A stretch of DNA of 64,000 bases, from NCBI GenBank assembly GCA_035315065.1, contig DATFYM010000111.1, positions 1 through 64,000 on the forward strand, given 5' to 3'. This stretch comes from DATFYM01 sp035315065. GTDB lineage: Bacteria > Acidobacteriota > Terriglobia > UBA7540. Below are positions 28,295 to 36,306 of this stretch, piece after piece. The translations under genes and the position numbers were made by a program. Numbering within the stretch: position 1 is the stretch's first letter; each line of letters opens with the position of its first letter. The notes beneath the pieces were generated by a model, which was not told the DNA's origin, did no database searches, and was given only the letters and a program-made list of their open reading frames with translations.

Positions 28295-28987
28295 ATGCCA
28301 ATGAACGCCCAAGAACAAGAACTCCGTGAGGAATTCAACCGCTGGGCGGAGGCGGGCCGCGGCGACCACATGGAGGAGGATCATCTTCCCATCGTGCTGC
28401 CCACGCTGGAACTCATGAGGCTCGAACCAACGGATCGAGTGTTGGATGTGGGTTGCGGCACTGGTTGGCTTCCCCGGCTAATCGCGGCCAGGGTCCCAGA
28501 AGGCTCAGTGGTCGGGATCGACGTCTCCGACGAGATGATCGCACGCGCGCAAAGGGCAAGCTCCGGCCCTCAAAACCTAACGTTCCAGGTGGGTGGGGTC
28601 GATCGCATCCCGGCGCCGGATGCCACCTTTACCAAGGTGATCTCAGTAGAGTCGGCGTACTACTGGCCTGACCCGGCGCAAGGCATCCGGGACATTAGCC
28701 GTGTGTTACAGCACGGCGGCTCCGCGTGGGTCCTGATCAACTATTACGGCGACAACCTCTATTGCCACCAGTGGGGTCCGATCTTTGCCATCCCAACCCA
28801 CCTGCTGGCCGCCGAGGAGTGGGCTCAACTTTTCCGCGATGCTGGATTCGCGAAGGTCAGTCATCGCCGCATTCCCGATCCCACGCCGGCGCCCGATACG
28901 TACATCGGTCGCTGGTTCCGCGACGCGGAAGAATTGCGCCAGTTTCGAGAAGTAGGAGCGTTGCTGGTCTACGGGAAGAAGGATTGA
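28295..28987 (+). CDS. SAM-dependent class I methyltransferase
   Basis: A 230-residue methyltransferase of the Methyltransf_11/UbiE type. Motif I is VLDVGCGTGWLPRLIA and the SAM ribose-binding acidic end is GIDVSDEMIA. The proline-rich post-motif region (RIPAPDATFTKVISV) follows. Substrate unknown. ATG 28295 is chosen, with ATG 28301 an alternative; a TTG at 28271 would add eight residues. The gene stands alone. Confidence 0.82.
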   Translation: MPMNAQEQELREEFNRWAEAGRGDHMEEDHLPIVLPTLELMRLEPTDRVLDVGCGTGWLPRLIAARVPEGSVVGIDVSDEMIARAQRASSGPQNLTFQVGGVDRIPAPDATFTKVISVESAYYWPDPAQGIRDISRVLQHGGSAWVLINYYGDNLYCHQWGPIFAIPTHLLAAEEWAQLFRDAGFAKVSHRRIPDPTPAPDTYIGRWFRDAEELRQFREVGALLVYGKKD

Positions 28988-29352
28988 GACTGCTCGCGGA
29001 AGGTCGATTGCCTTCTGATATACAATCATATGAGAGAGGGACATAACGAGAAGCTTAACCTTTCCATACCTAAACGGCCGCATCCGGGAAGATTGAGACG
29101 ACCCACCGGGCACAGCCTGACACGAAGTGAGCGAATTAAGAAGAAGAGAGTTTCTGGCTCTTGCTAGTCAAGCGGAGAATGTCGTGCGTCAGATTGCGAG
29201 GTCGCCGGCAAGAACGGGATCGGCTCAGAGCCTGCTTATGACGCCTCACTCTTTGTCGCTCACTCCTTTGCTGGTTTCTTGTTTCTGATTCTCTTCGGGC
29301 TTGAGTATAATAAAGGCGCTGGGCTAATTTGAAGAGGTCACGAGGCTGACAC
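28988..29352. other. 365-base intergenic region before nuoB
   Basis: No gene is supported. A GTG frame at 29127 begins with a Tat-like RRREFLALAS but ends after about 50 codons and may be a remnant of a Tat-exported protein. The nuoB promoter lies at the right end. Confidence 0.4.
29283..29311 (+). promoter_or_regulatory. Likely promoter of nuoB
   Basis: Perfect -10 TATAAT at 29306-29311 with a weak -35 (TTCTGA, 29283-29288) 17 bases upstream, 41 bases before the nuoB start. Confidence 0.5.
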
Positions 29353-29928
29353 ATGGGGTACATCGAAAACCGGTTCGAGAAGAACTTCGTCATCACCACC
29401 GTCGACCACGTTTTCAACTGGGCGCGGAAGTCGGCGCTGTGGCCGCTCACTTTCGGCCTCGCTTGCTGCGCCATCGAGATGATCGCCTCCACTACCTCGC
29501 GGTTCGACATGGCCCGGTTCGGCGCCGAAGTCTTTCGTCCCAGCCCGCGCCAGGCCGACCTGATGATCGTGGCAGGCACCGTGACCCTTAAAATGGCGCC
29601 GGTGGTGCAGCGCATCTGGGAGCAGATGCCGGAGCCGAAGTGGTGCATTTCCATGGGCGCCTGCTCCAGCGTGGGTGGTCCGTTCAACACTTACGCCGTG
29701 CTGCAAGGGGTGGATAAAGTGGTGCCGGTGGATGTTTACGTCGTCGGCTGCCCTCCGCGCCCCGAGAACTTGTTCTACGGCCTGTTGCGGCTACAGGAAA
29801 AGATCGACAGCACCACCCTGGCCAAGCGGCCCACAGAGGTCCGGCTCGACGAGACCATGCTCGAGGAATTCAAAAAGTCGATCCGCATCGGCCAGGTGGG
29901 CGCGCCGGAGTTCGTGCAGTTTGGGTAG
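29353..29928 (+). CDS. nuoB: NADH-quinone oxidoreductase subunit B, orphan copy
   Basis: A 191-residue NuoB. The N2-cluster ligands are visible: the adjacent cysteines in FGLACCAIEM, the Cys in MGACSSVGG and the Cys in VVGCPPRPE. In complex I this subunit holds the terminal [4Fe-4S] cluster N2 that reduces quinone. No other nuo gene is next to it; the rest of the complex must be elsewhere. A second, divergent nuoB is at 60452. The C-terminal extension of about 35 residues past the core helix is acidic. The start is ATG 29353, the first in frame. Confidence 0.92.
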   Translation: MGYIENRFEKNFVITTVDHVFNWARKSALWPLTFGLACCAIEMIASTTSRFDMARFGAEVFRPSPRQADLMIVAGTVTLKMAPVVQRIWEQMPEPKWCISMGACSSVGGPFNTYAVLQGVDKVVPVDVYVVGCPPRPENLFYGLLRLQEKIDSTTLAKRPTEVRLDETMLEEFKKSIRIGQVGAPEFVQFG

Positions 29929-29930
29929 GA

Positions 29931-30071
29931 GCATTGAGTGGTTGCGTGATTGGGTGATCGGGCGATTGAAGGCAGCAATGGCAGAAAGCATTGTTCGAGG
30001 GAACCGATAAGAAGCACGGGCTAAGCGCTCTTTTCAATCACCCAATCACCCGATCGCGAAATCACTCAATG
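29931..30071. repeat. Octad inverted repeat with gtgattgg words
   Basis: 39-base arms 29931-29969 and 30033-30071 are largely complementary. The words match those at 23985-24102. It separates nuoB from the Rieske gene. Confidence 0.88.
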
Positions 30072-30083
30072 AGGGAGAGAGAA

Positions 30084-30389
30084 ATGGCAGAGTTCATCAA
30101 GGTGGCAAGCTTATCTGAGTTGGCAAAGGGCGCCTGCAAGACGGTTCAGGCAGCGGATAAAGAGATTGCCCTGTTCAACGTCGACGGGACAATCTACGCC
30201 CTCGATAACACGTGCCTCCATGTCGGCGGACCGCTCGGCGAAGGAGATCTCGAGGGGACGACGGTCACCTGCCCCTGGCACGGATGGCAGTACAACGTCC
30301 TCACCGGCCAGAACCTGATGAACCCGGACCTGAAAGTTGCCGCCTACCCGGTCCAGGTGGACGGAAACGACATCAATGTAGCGGTGTAG
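30084..30389 (+). CDS. Rieske [2Fe-2S] ferredoxin
   Basis: A 101-residue soluble Rieske protein with ligands Cys44-x-His46 (CLH) and Cys63-x2-His66 (CPWHGW). The length and absence of a membrane anchor match NirD-like or dioxygenase-type ferredoxins. Its electron partners are unknown; no oxygenase lies nearby. The start ATG 30084 has gagggagagag upstream. The stop codon is within the first arm of the next repeat. Confidence 0.88.
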   Translation: MAEFIKVASLSELAKGACKTVQAADKEIALFNVDGTIYALDNTCLHVGGPLGEGDLEGTTVTCPWHGWQYNVLTGQNLMNPDLKVAAYPVQVDGNDINVAV

Positions 30390-30488
30390 TCCCTTGTCCT
30401 TCGCCACTTGTTCTTGGTCCGTGCCCTTGGTGCGTCGTCCGTGGTCCGTTGACAGAGGACGAAGGACAACGGATTAAGGACAAGGGAC
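30389..30488. repeat. Inverted repeat between the Rieske and mutM genes
   Basis: Perfect 13-base outer arms at 30389-30401 and 30476-30488 enclose degenerate ggtccgt and ggacaac words. Confidence 0.7.
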
Positions 30489-30498
30489 CACTGACAAG

Positions 30499-31410
30499 AT
30501 GCCTGAACTCCCCGAAGTGGAAACCGTTCTGCGAGGCCTCAAGAAACGCGTGTTGGGCCGGCGCATCAGCCGGGTGGAAGTATCGCACCCGCAGGTAATC
30601 GTGGGATCGCCGGACGATTTCACCGAGTCGGTTCGGGGACGCGAGATTCGCCGCGGCACGCGCAAGGGCAAGGCCATTGCGCTCGAACTGGGGCCCCTTC
30701 CGGACCATCGGGCCCAGGCGAGACGTTCAGGGCGTTCGGGACAGTCCGGAGGGGATAGCGACGGGCGGCGCTACCTGCTGGTCCGGCTGGGCATGACCGG
30801 CCAGTTTACGGTGAATCCCAGCGGCGCGCCCGTGGAGCCGCATACTCACGTTCGGTTCGCGTTGGACGATGGCCGCGAAGAGATTCGGTATCGCGACCCG
30901 CGGCGCTTCGGGCGTTTGCGCTGCTGTACCGCCGAGGAGCTGGATGAAATCTTCGCGGAGCTCGGACCGGACGCACCGGAGATCTCTGGCCAACAGTTCA
31001 TGGCGGCGCTTCGCGGCCGTCGCGGCGCCATCAAGAGTTGGCTGATGAACCAACGGGTTTTGGCGGGCCTCGGGAACATCTATGCCGACGAGGCGCTGTT
31101 CGCGGCTCGAATCCATCCCCTGGCGTCGGCGGGCGGTATCTCCGCTAAGGCCGCCGGGCGCCTGATGCGCGCCGTCAAAAACGTGCTTCGCCGGGCTGTG
31201 GAGCTGCAAGGGACCAGCTTCAGCGACTATATTGACATTGAGGGCCGTCCGGGCAACTTCCTGCCGCGCCTCAAGGTGTACCAGCGGACGGACGAGCCTT
31301 GCCGCCGGTGCAAGAGGCCGATCCAGCGCTTAGTCATCGGCGGGCGCAGCAGCCATTTCTGCCCCCAGTGCCAGAGAGTCGAAAGTCGAGAGTCGAAAGT
31401 CGAGAGTTGA
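30499..31410 (+). CDS. mutM: Formamidopyrimidine-DNA glycosylase
   Basis: A 303-residue base-excision repair glycosylase that removes oxidised purines. The catalytic N-terminus PELPEVETV is exact. The helix-two-turn-helix and C-terminal zinc finger (CRRCKRP, then FCPQCQ) are complete. Residues about 75-90 form a Gly/Ser/Arg insert (RSGRSGQSGGDSDGR) between the first strands. The last nine residues (SRESKVES type) are encoded by the arm of a gtcgaaa heptad repeat, so the original C-terminus was probably shorter or different. Confidence 0.93.
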   Translation: MPELPEVETVLRGLKKRVLGRRISRVEVSHPQVIVGSPDDFTESVRGREIRRGTRKGKAIALELGPLPDHRAQARRSGRSGQSGGDSDGRRYLLVRLGMTGQFTVNPSGAPVEPHTHVRFALDDGREEIRYRDPRRFGRLRCCTAEELDEIFAELGPDAPEISGQQFMAALRGRRGAIKSWLMNQRVLAGLGNIYADEALFAARIHPLASAGGISAKAAGRLMRAVKNVLRRAVELQGTSFSDYIDIEGRPGNFLPRLKVYQRTDEPCRRCKRPIQRLVIGGRSSHFCPQCQRVESRESKVES

Positions 31411-31459
31411 AGATCACGACCTACGGCCAGCCGCCCTTTCGACTTTCAACTTTCGACTA
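31373..31459. repeat. Heptad inverted repeat with gtcgaaa words overlapping the mutM end
   Basis: The 5' arm 31373-31410 consists of alternating gtcgaaa and gtcgaga units and includes the mutM stop; the 3' arm is at 31437-31459. Confidence 0.85.
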
Positions 31460-31587
31460 GTTTTGGCACTTGGCAACCGGCGAGGTTTTTTGATAATTCT
31501 ATCTACTAACGGTATGGCTGCCGTAGCCCGACCGGCGCGGGCAGCCCGCCCTGCACGACGGGTGACGATCCTAAAAGGACGATTCTC

Positions 31588-32541
31588 ATGATTCAAGTCG
31601 AAAACGTGACGAAACGCTACGGCCCGACGCTGGCCGTCTCCGACCTCAGCTTCGAGGTCCAAAGGGGTGAGATTCTGGGATTTCTGGGGCCCAACGGCGC
31701 TGGGAAAACCACCACCATGCGAATCATCACCGGGTACTTGCCGCCGACCGAAGGGCGGGTGCGGGTGGCGGGGTTTGATGTGGCCGAGGACCCGCTGGAA
31801 GTGAAGAAGCGCATCGGTTACCTGCCCGAATTGCCGCCCGTTTATCCGGATATGACTGTGACCGAATACCTCGATTTTGTGGGGCGTATTAAGGGCGTGG
31901 CGCGCGGCGATTTGAAGAAGCGCGTGGACGAGGTCAGCGAAAAGACGTCGGTCACGGACGTCCGCGACCGCCAGATCGGCAAGCTTTCCAAGGGCTACCG
32001 GCAGCGCGTCGGCTTGGCGCAAGCGCTCATCCACAATCCGGATGTGCTGATCCTGGACGAGCCGACGGCGGGACTCGATCCCAAACAGATCATCGAGACC
32101 CGCGAGCTGATCAAAGGGCTCGCCGGGCTGCACACCGTCGTGCTCAGCACGCACATCCTGCCCGAAGTTTCGAAGACCTGCCAGCGGGTGGTGGTGATCA
32201 ACGCTGGACGCATCGCCGCCGTGGGAACGCCGGACGAGCTGATCCACCGGCTGCAAGGCTACGAGACTGTTCTGGTGACCGCCGAAGGTCCGAGGGCGGA
32301 AATCAAGGGAAGACTTGAAGCCGTCACCGGGGTAAATCTGGTGGAGGAGCACGAGGGAACGGAGACCCGCACCACCTTTGAAGTGCACGCCGAGAAGGGC
32401 CACGACGTCCGCGCCGAGTTGGCACGCGCCGTCGTGGAATCCCAGTGGAATCTGCTGGAGCTGAAGACAAGCGGGCTCAGCCTGGAAGACATCTTCCTCA
32501 AACTGACGACTCAGGATTTGAGCGAGGAGAAGCCGAATTAG
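31588..32541 (+). CDS. ABC transporter ATP-binding protein (GldA-like)
   Basis: A 317-residue ATPase with Walker A GPNGAGKTTT, the signature LSKGYRQRVGLAQAL and Walker B VLILDEPTAGLDP. A C-terminal accessory domain of about 90 residues is typical of ABC-2 exporters. With the permease, the GldG-like and the DUF4340 proteins downstream it forms a widely conserved four-gene cluster whose substrate is unknown; homologues are linked to gliding in Bacteroidota. A heptad hairpin separates it from the permease. Confidence 0.88.
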   Translation: MIQVENVTKRYGPTLAVSDLSFEVQRGEILGFLGPNGAGKTTTMRIITGYLPPTEGRVRVAGFDVAEDPLEVKKRIGYLPELPPVYPDMTVTEYLDFVGRIKGVARGDLKKRVDEVSEKTSVTDVRDRQIGKLSKGYRQRVGLAQALIHNPDVLILDEPTAGLDPKQIIETRELIKGLAGLHTVVLSTHILPEVSKTCQRVVVINAGRIAAVGTPDELIHRLQGYETVLVTAEGPRAEIKGRLEAVTGVNLVEEHEGTETRTTFEVHAEKGHDVRAELARAVVESQWNLLELKTSGLSLEDIFLKLTTQDLSEEKPN

Positions 32542-32709
32542 GGAACAGGGGACAGGGAACAGGGAACAGAAGTCAGAAGTCAGAAACGTCCGTTGTCTGG
32601 CATCAGGTGTCCGTTTGCTGTAACGTCGCTGCTCGACGGCCGTACCATTGGGACTGGCGACCGACAAAAGGTACGTTCTTATTCTGTCTCCTGTCTTCTG
32701 ACTTCTTGC
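32541..32709. repeat. Composite heptad inverted repeat inside the ABC operon
   Basis: gggaaca words (32541-32569) run into agtcaga words (32569-32588), which pair with 32673-32709. Two word types share one arm. Confidence 0.8.
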
Positions 32710-32723
32710 CTTAGAGGAGACAC

Positions 32724-33497
32724 ATGCGTAACATTCTTGCCGTGGCGGGGAAAGAACTCCGCGCCTACTTTCATTCGCCCATTGCCTATCTGGTGATGAC
32801 CATTTACGCCGTGCTGTGTGGCTTTTTCTTCTTGAGCATCACCAGTCGGTTCGTCACCCTCACCATGCGCATGCAAATGATGGGCGGTGAGGGCGCGCCT
32901 CCCATCAGTCTGAACGACATGATAATCCGCGGGCTGCTGGAAGGGGTCCTGACCGTGGTGATGCTCCTCTTGATCCCACTGATCACGATGCGGCTATACG
33001 CGGAGGAGAAGCGGTCGGGCACCATGGAGTTGCTGTTGACATCTCCCATAACGGACATGCAGGTTATTCTGGGGAAGTTCCTGGGCGCTCTAGCGCTATA
33101 TGGAGTGCTGGTCCTCATCACGTTCCTTTATATTAGCCTGTTGTTTGTTTATGGGAACCCCAACGCCAAGCCCGTGATTGCCAATGCGGTGGGCCTGCTC
33201 CTCTACGGAGCGGCTCTGCTGTCGCTGGGTATGTGGTTCTCCAGTTTTACCAAGAACCAGATCATTGCCGGCAGCGTCGGCTTGGCTGTTTTCCTTCTGC
33301 TTTATGTGTTGGACTGGGTCACGGAATACTCGAGCGGGATCACCAGCCGGGTCTTTGCCTACATGGCGCTGCCATCGCATTTCGATAACTTTGCCAAAGG
33401 GGTCATCGATTTGAGCGACGTCGTCTACTACGTTTCCGTGATCGTGGCCGGCATTTTCCTTACCGCGCGCTCGGTGGAGACCTTTAGGGGGGCGTAA
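32724..33497 (+). CDS. ABC-2 type permease (GldF-like)
   Basis: A 257-residue membrane protein with about six hydrophobic helices starting at AYLVMTIYAVLCGFFFL. The conserved cytoplasmic motif EEKRSGTMELLLTSPI marks ABC-2 permeases. It pairs with the ATPase at 31588. The next gene begins two bases after its stop. The start ATG 32724 follows agaggagacac. Confidence 0.87.
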   Translation: MRNILAVAGKELRAYFHSPIAYLVMTIYAVLCGFFFLSITSRFVTLTMRMQMMGGEGAPPISLNDMIIRGLLEGVLTVVMLLLIPLITMRLYAEEKRSGTMELLLTSPITDMQVILGKFLGALALYGVLVLITFLYISLLFVYGNPNAKPVIANAVGLLLYGAALLSLGMWFSSFTKNQIIAGSVGLAVFLLLYVLDWVTEYSSGITSRVFAYMALPSHFDNFAKGVIDLSDVVYYVSVIVAGIFLTARSVETFRGA

Positions 33498-33499
33498 AC

Positions 33500-34861
33500 A
33501 TGGCGGAGAACGAAAAAACAGCGAGGGGCGCCCGCATTTTGGCCGGGGGCAATCTTGCCCTCTACACGCTCGTCTTTCTCGCCATCGTGGTGGTGGTGAA
33601 CTGGTTTGTGAGCCAGCACGATCGGCATTGGGACCTGACGCCCAACAAGCAGTACAGCCTCTCTCCTCAGACCCTCAAGTTACTGAAGGGGCTCGACCGG
33701 TCCGTCACCATTTACGCCTTCGATCACAAGGAGGGATTCCGGGAGAGTCGTGACCTGCTGAACAATTACTCTGCAGGGTCGCGTCGCGTCACGGTGCAGT
33801 ATGTCGATCCCGACCGCGAGCCCGGGCTCGCCAAGCAATACAACATCCGAACTTACGGCACGATCGTCGTGGCGGCGGGCGATCGTCATTTCGAGGCCCC
33901 GGGCCAGACAGAAGAAGGGGTTACCAATGCTCTCATCCGCGTGCTCAAGGGCCAGAAGACGGTGTACTTTGTGGAGGGCCACAAAGAGCGGAGCCTTGAC
34001 GACACCGAGCGCGCGGGTTACGACCGCCTCAAAAAGGCCCTAACGAGCGAGAGCTACGACGTCAAGACGCTGACCCTGATGCCGAAAAACGAGATCCCTT
34101 CGGACTGCGCTCTGCTGGTGATTGCCGGCCCGCAGTACGACTACGTCCAGCCGGAGGTCGAGGCCATCGAGAAGTATGTGAAGGACGGCGGGCGGCTGCT
34201 GGCGATGGTCGACCCCGGAATCGAGCTGCCCAACCTGGGCAAGATGCTGGCCGATTGGAACGTCACCCTTCAGAACGACTTGGTGATCGACGAGAACCCG
34301 GTGGCGCAGTTGTTCGGCACCAGCCCCACCATGCCGGTGATCATGAAATATGGCTCAAGCCCCATCGTGCAGCCGCTTCAGGGTGCCATGACCCTGTTTC
34401 CGTTTGCGCGCTCCTTTGTCATCGGCAAGGATGCAAAAGCGGGAGCCACCGATGATTCGTTGTGCGAGACCTCCACGGCCAGCTTCGGAGTCGCCGACTT
34501 CAACCCGAAAATGGAAAAGGTCTCCTTCCGGCCCGACAAAGATCACAAGGGCCCGCTGACGGTCGCGGTCGCTGGCACTCTTACGGGCGGAAAGAGCGAA
34601 GGCCGCTTCGTGGCCCTTGGCACTTCGTCGCTTCCCGCCAACGTTTATCTGAGCTTCCAGGCCAACCGCGACTTCTTCATGAACGCCGTCAACTGGCTCG
34701 GCGCCGAGGAGGACTTGATTTCCATCCGGCCCAAGCCTCCCGAGTCACAACACCTGGTTTTGACCGCGGCGCAGATGAGCAAGATCCTCTACCTGGGTGT
34801 GATTGGCTTGCCGCTCTTCATCATCCTCATCGGCGTCAGCGTCTGGTGGGGGCGCCGATGA
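33500..34861 (+). CDS. GldG-like ABC transporter auxiliary protein
   Basis: A 453-residue protein with one N-terminal transmembrane helix (ALYTLVFLAIVVVVNWFV), a large extracytoplasmic domain of the GldG/ABC-type uncharacterised transport family (NKQYSLSPQTLKLLKGL, YFVEGHKERSL, MVDPGIELPNL) and a C-terminal helix (YLGVIGLPLFIILIGV). It probably acts as the exported partner of the ABC exporter. Start and stop overlap or abut its neighbours, so it is cotranslated. Confidence 0.85.
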   Translation: MAENEKTARGARILAGGNLALYTLVFLAIVVVVNWFVSQHDRHWDLTPNKQYSLSPQTLKLLKGLDRSVTIYAFDHKEGFRESRDLLNNYSAGSRRVTVQYVDPDREPGLAKQYNIRTYGTIVVAAGDRHFEAPGQTEEGVTNALIRVLKGQKTVYFVEGHKERSLDDTERAGYDRLKKALTSESYDVKTLTLMPKNEIPSDCALLVIAGPQYDYVQPEVEAIEKYVKDGGRLLAMVDPGIELPNLGKMLADWNVTLQNDLVIDENPVAQLFGTSPTMPVIMKYGSSPIVQPLQGAMTLFPFARSFVIGKDAKAGATDDSLCETSTASFGVADFNPKMEKVSFRPDKDHKGPLTVAVAGTLTGGKSEGRFVALGTSSLPANVYLSFQANRDFFMNAVNWLGAEEDLISIRPKPPESQHLVLTAAQMSKILYLGVIGLPLFIILIGVSVWWGRR

Positions 34862-36195
34862 AAAAGAAGTACCTGAACACCGTCATCGCGCTCGTTGTGC
34901 TGGGCGTGCTCGCCGGCGCGATTGCTTGGTATAACAAGCACCAGAGCCACGAGCCGTCGACGACTACCTCCAAGCCGGAAGAGAAGCTCCTCCCCGTCGA
35001 GACCAAGACCATCGTTTCGTTCACCGTCACCTCCAAGGACGGGAAAAAGTTCACCTGCCAGCGCGACGGCTCCGCGTGGAGCATCGTGGAACCGCAGAAG
35101 TTTGGCGTCGACCAGAGTGCGGTCGACGGCTTCCTGAGCAGCCTCACCAGCGCGACAGTGGACGAAGTGGTTGATCCACATCCGGCGAACCTGAAAGATT
35201 TCGGGCTCGACTCGCCCGCCACCACCATCGATGTATCCACCAGCGGTAAACCGGCAAAGTTCACCTTGCTGCTCGGCGACGAGACTCCCACCAGCAGCGG
35301 CCTTTACGCCCAGGTGGGCGGCAACCCGCGGGTGATCACGCTGCCGGACTACCTGAAGACCTCGCTCGAAAAAAGCATGTTCGACCTGCGCGATAAGAGG
35401 GTGGTGACGCTCGATCCCGATCAACTGCAAAAGATCGAGGTGGAGTCGAAAGGGAAGAGCTGGACCATCGTCAAGAACCCGGAAGGGGTGTGGGACTTGC
35501 TTCTGCCGCCCGCGGTGCGCGCCGATCGCTTCTCGGTGGATGACTTGGTAAGCCAGCTTCGCTCCACCACCATGCAGGCTATCGTCGCCGAGGACAAGAA
35601 AGAGGCAGGCAAGTATGGGTTCGGGTCCCCCGACCTCCGCATCAAGGTGACCGGCCCCCGCGGTACGCAAATGCTGACCCTGGGAAAGAAGGACGGCGAC
35701 AATTACGACGCCATCAACTCGAGCCTCGATCCGATCTTCACCGTGGGATCGAGACTCGACACCTCCTTCAAGAAAGACCCGGCGGACTTGCGCGCCAAGG
35801 ACCTCTTCTCCTTTGTGTCATCCGACGCGAAGCACCTTGAAGTGACGACGCCCAAGGGTCACTGGGTGTTCGAACAGCAGAACAACAAGTGGAAGCAGAC
35901 CGCGCCCGCCACTAAGGATGAACCAAGCGACAAGGTGGAGTCGGTGTTGAACGATCTGCTCGACCTACGCGCCCAATCGTTCCCCAAGGCCAGCCCCGGG
36001 GATTTGTCGGCTTTTGGTCTCGCCAAGCCGGGCTATACGGTTGAGGTTCGCTACGGTGCGAAGAGCCAGACAGAAACGCTGGAGGTGGCCAAGGTTGGTG
36101 ACCACGTCTACGCGCGACGGCCCACCGACCCGCTTCCGGCGGAGCTTCCCAAGAATGCCCTCGACGCGACCGAGAAGGACCTGGGAGCGCTGTGA
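34858..36195 (+). CDS. DUF4340 domain protein
   Basis: A 445-residue protein with an N-terminal membrane anchor (VIALVVLGVLAGAIAWY) and a repetitive beta-rich extracytoplasmic part in which blocks such as DGSAWSIVEP and NPEGVWDLLLP recur, the hallmark of DUF4340. It ends the four-gene export cluster and overlaps the GldG-like stop (ATGA). Function unknown, presumably part of the exporter. Confidence 0.83.
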   Translation: MKKKYLNTVIALVVLGVLAGAIAWYNKHQSHEPSTTTSKPEEKLLPVETKTIVSFTVTSKDGKKFTCQRDGSAWSIVEPQKFGVDQSAVDGFLSSLTSATVDEVVDPHPANLKDFGLDSPATTIDVSTSGKPAKFTLLLGDETPTSSGLYAQVGGNPRVITLPDYLKTSLEKSMFDLRDKRVVTLDPDQLQKIEVESKGKSWTIVKNPEGVWDLLLPPAVRADRFSVDDLVSQLRSTTMQAIVAEDKKEAGKYGFGSPDLRIKVTGPRGTQMLTLGKKDGDNYDAINSSLDPIFTVGSRLDTSFKKDPADLRAKDLFSFVSSDAKHLEVTTPKGHWVFEQQNNKWKQTAPATKDEPSDKVESVLNDLLDLRAQSFPKASPGDLSAFGLAKPGYTVEVRYGAKSQTETLEVAKVGDHVYARRPTDPLPAELPKNALDATEKDLGAL

Positions 36196-36306
36196 ATAGT
36201 CTAAATTCACACACGAATCGAGGGGTATGTTAAAGGGCTAAATACGCCGCACCGTCCGGAACGAGCTTTGCCAGCAAATGCAAGCGTCGGGAAATATGGT
36301 CATCTG

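Noticed and set aside
30727..31209. Long minus-strand frames opposite mutM, hoxH, ppk1 and other genes
   Set aside because: High-GC genes leave the opposite strand open; these frames have no motifs and are shadows of well-supported genes.
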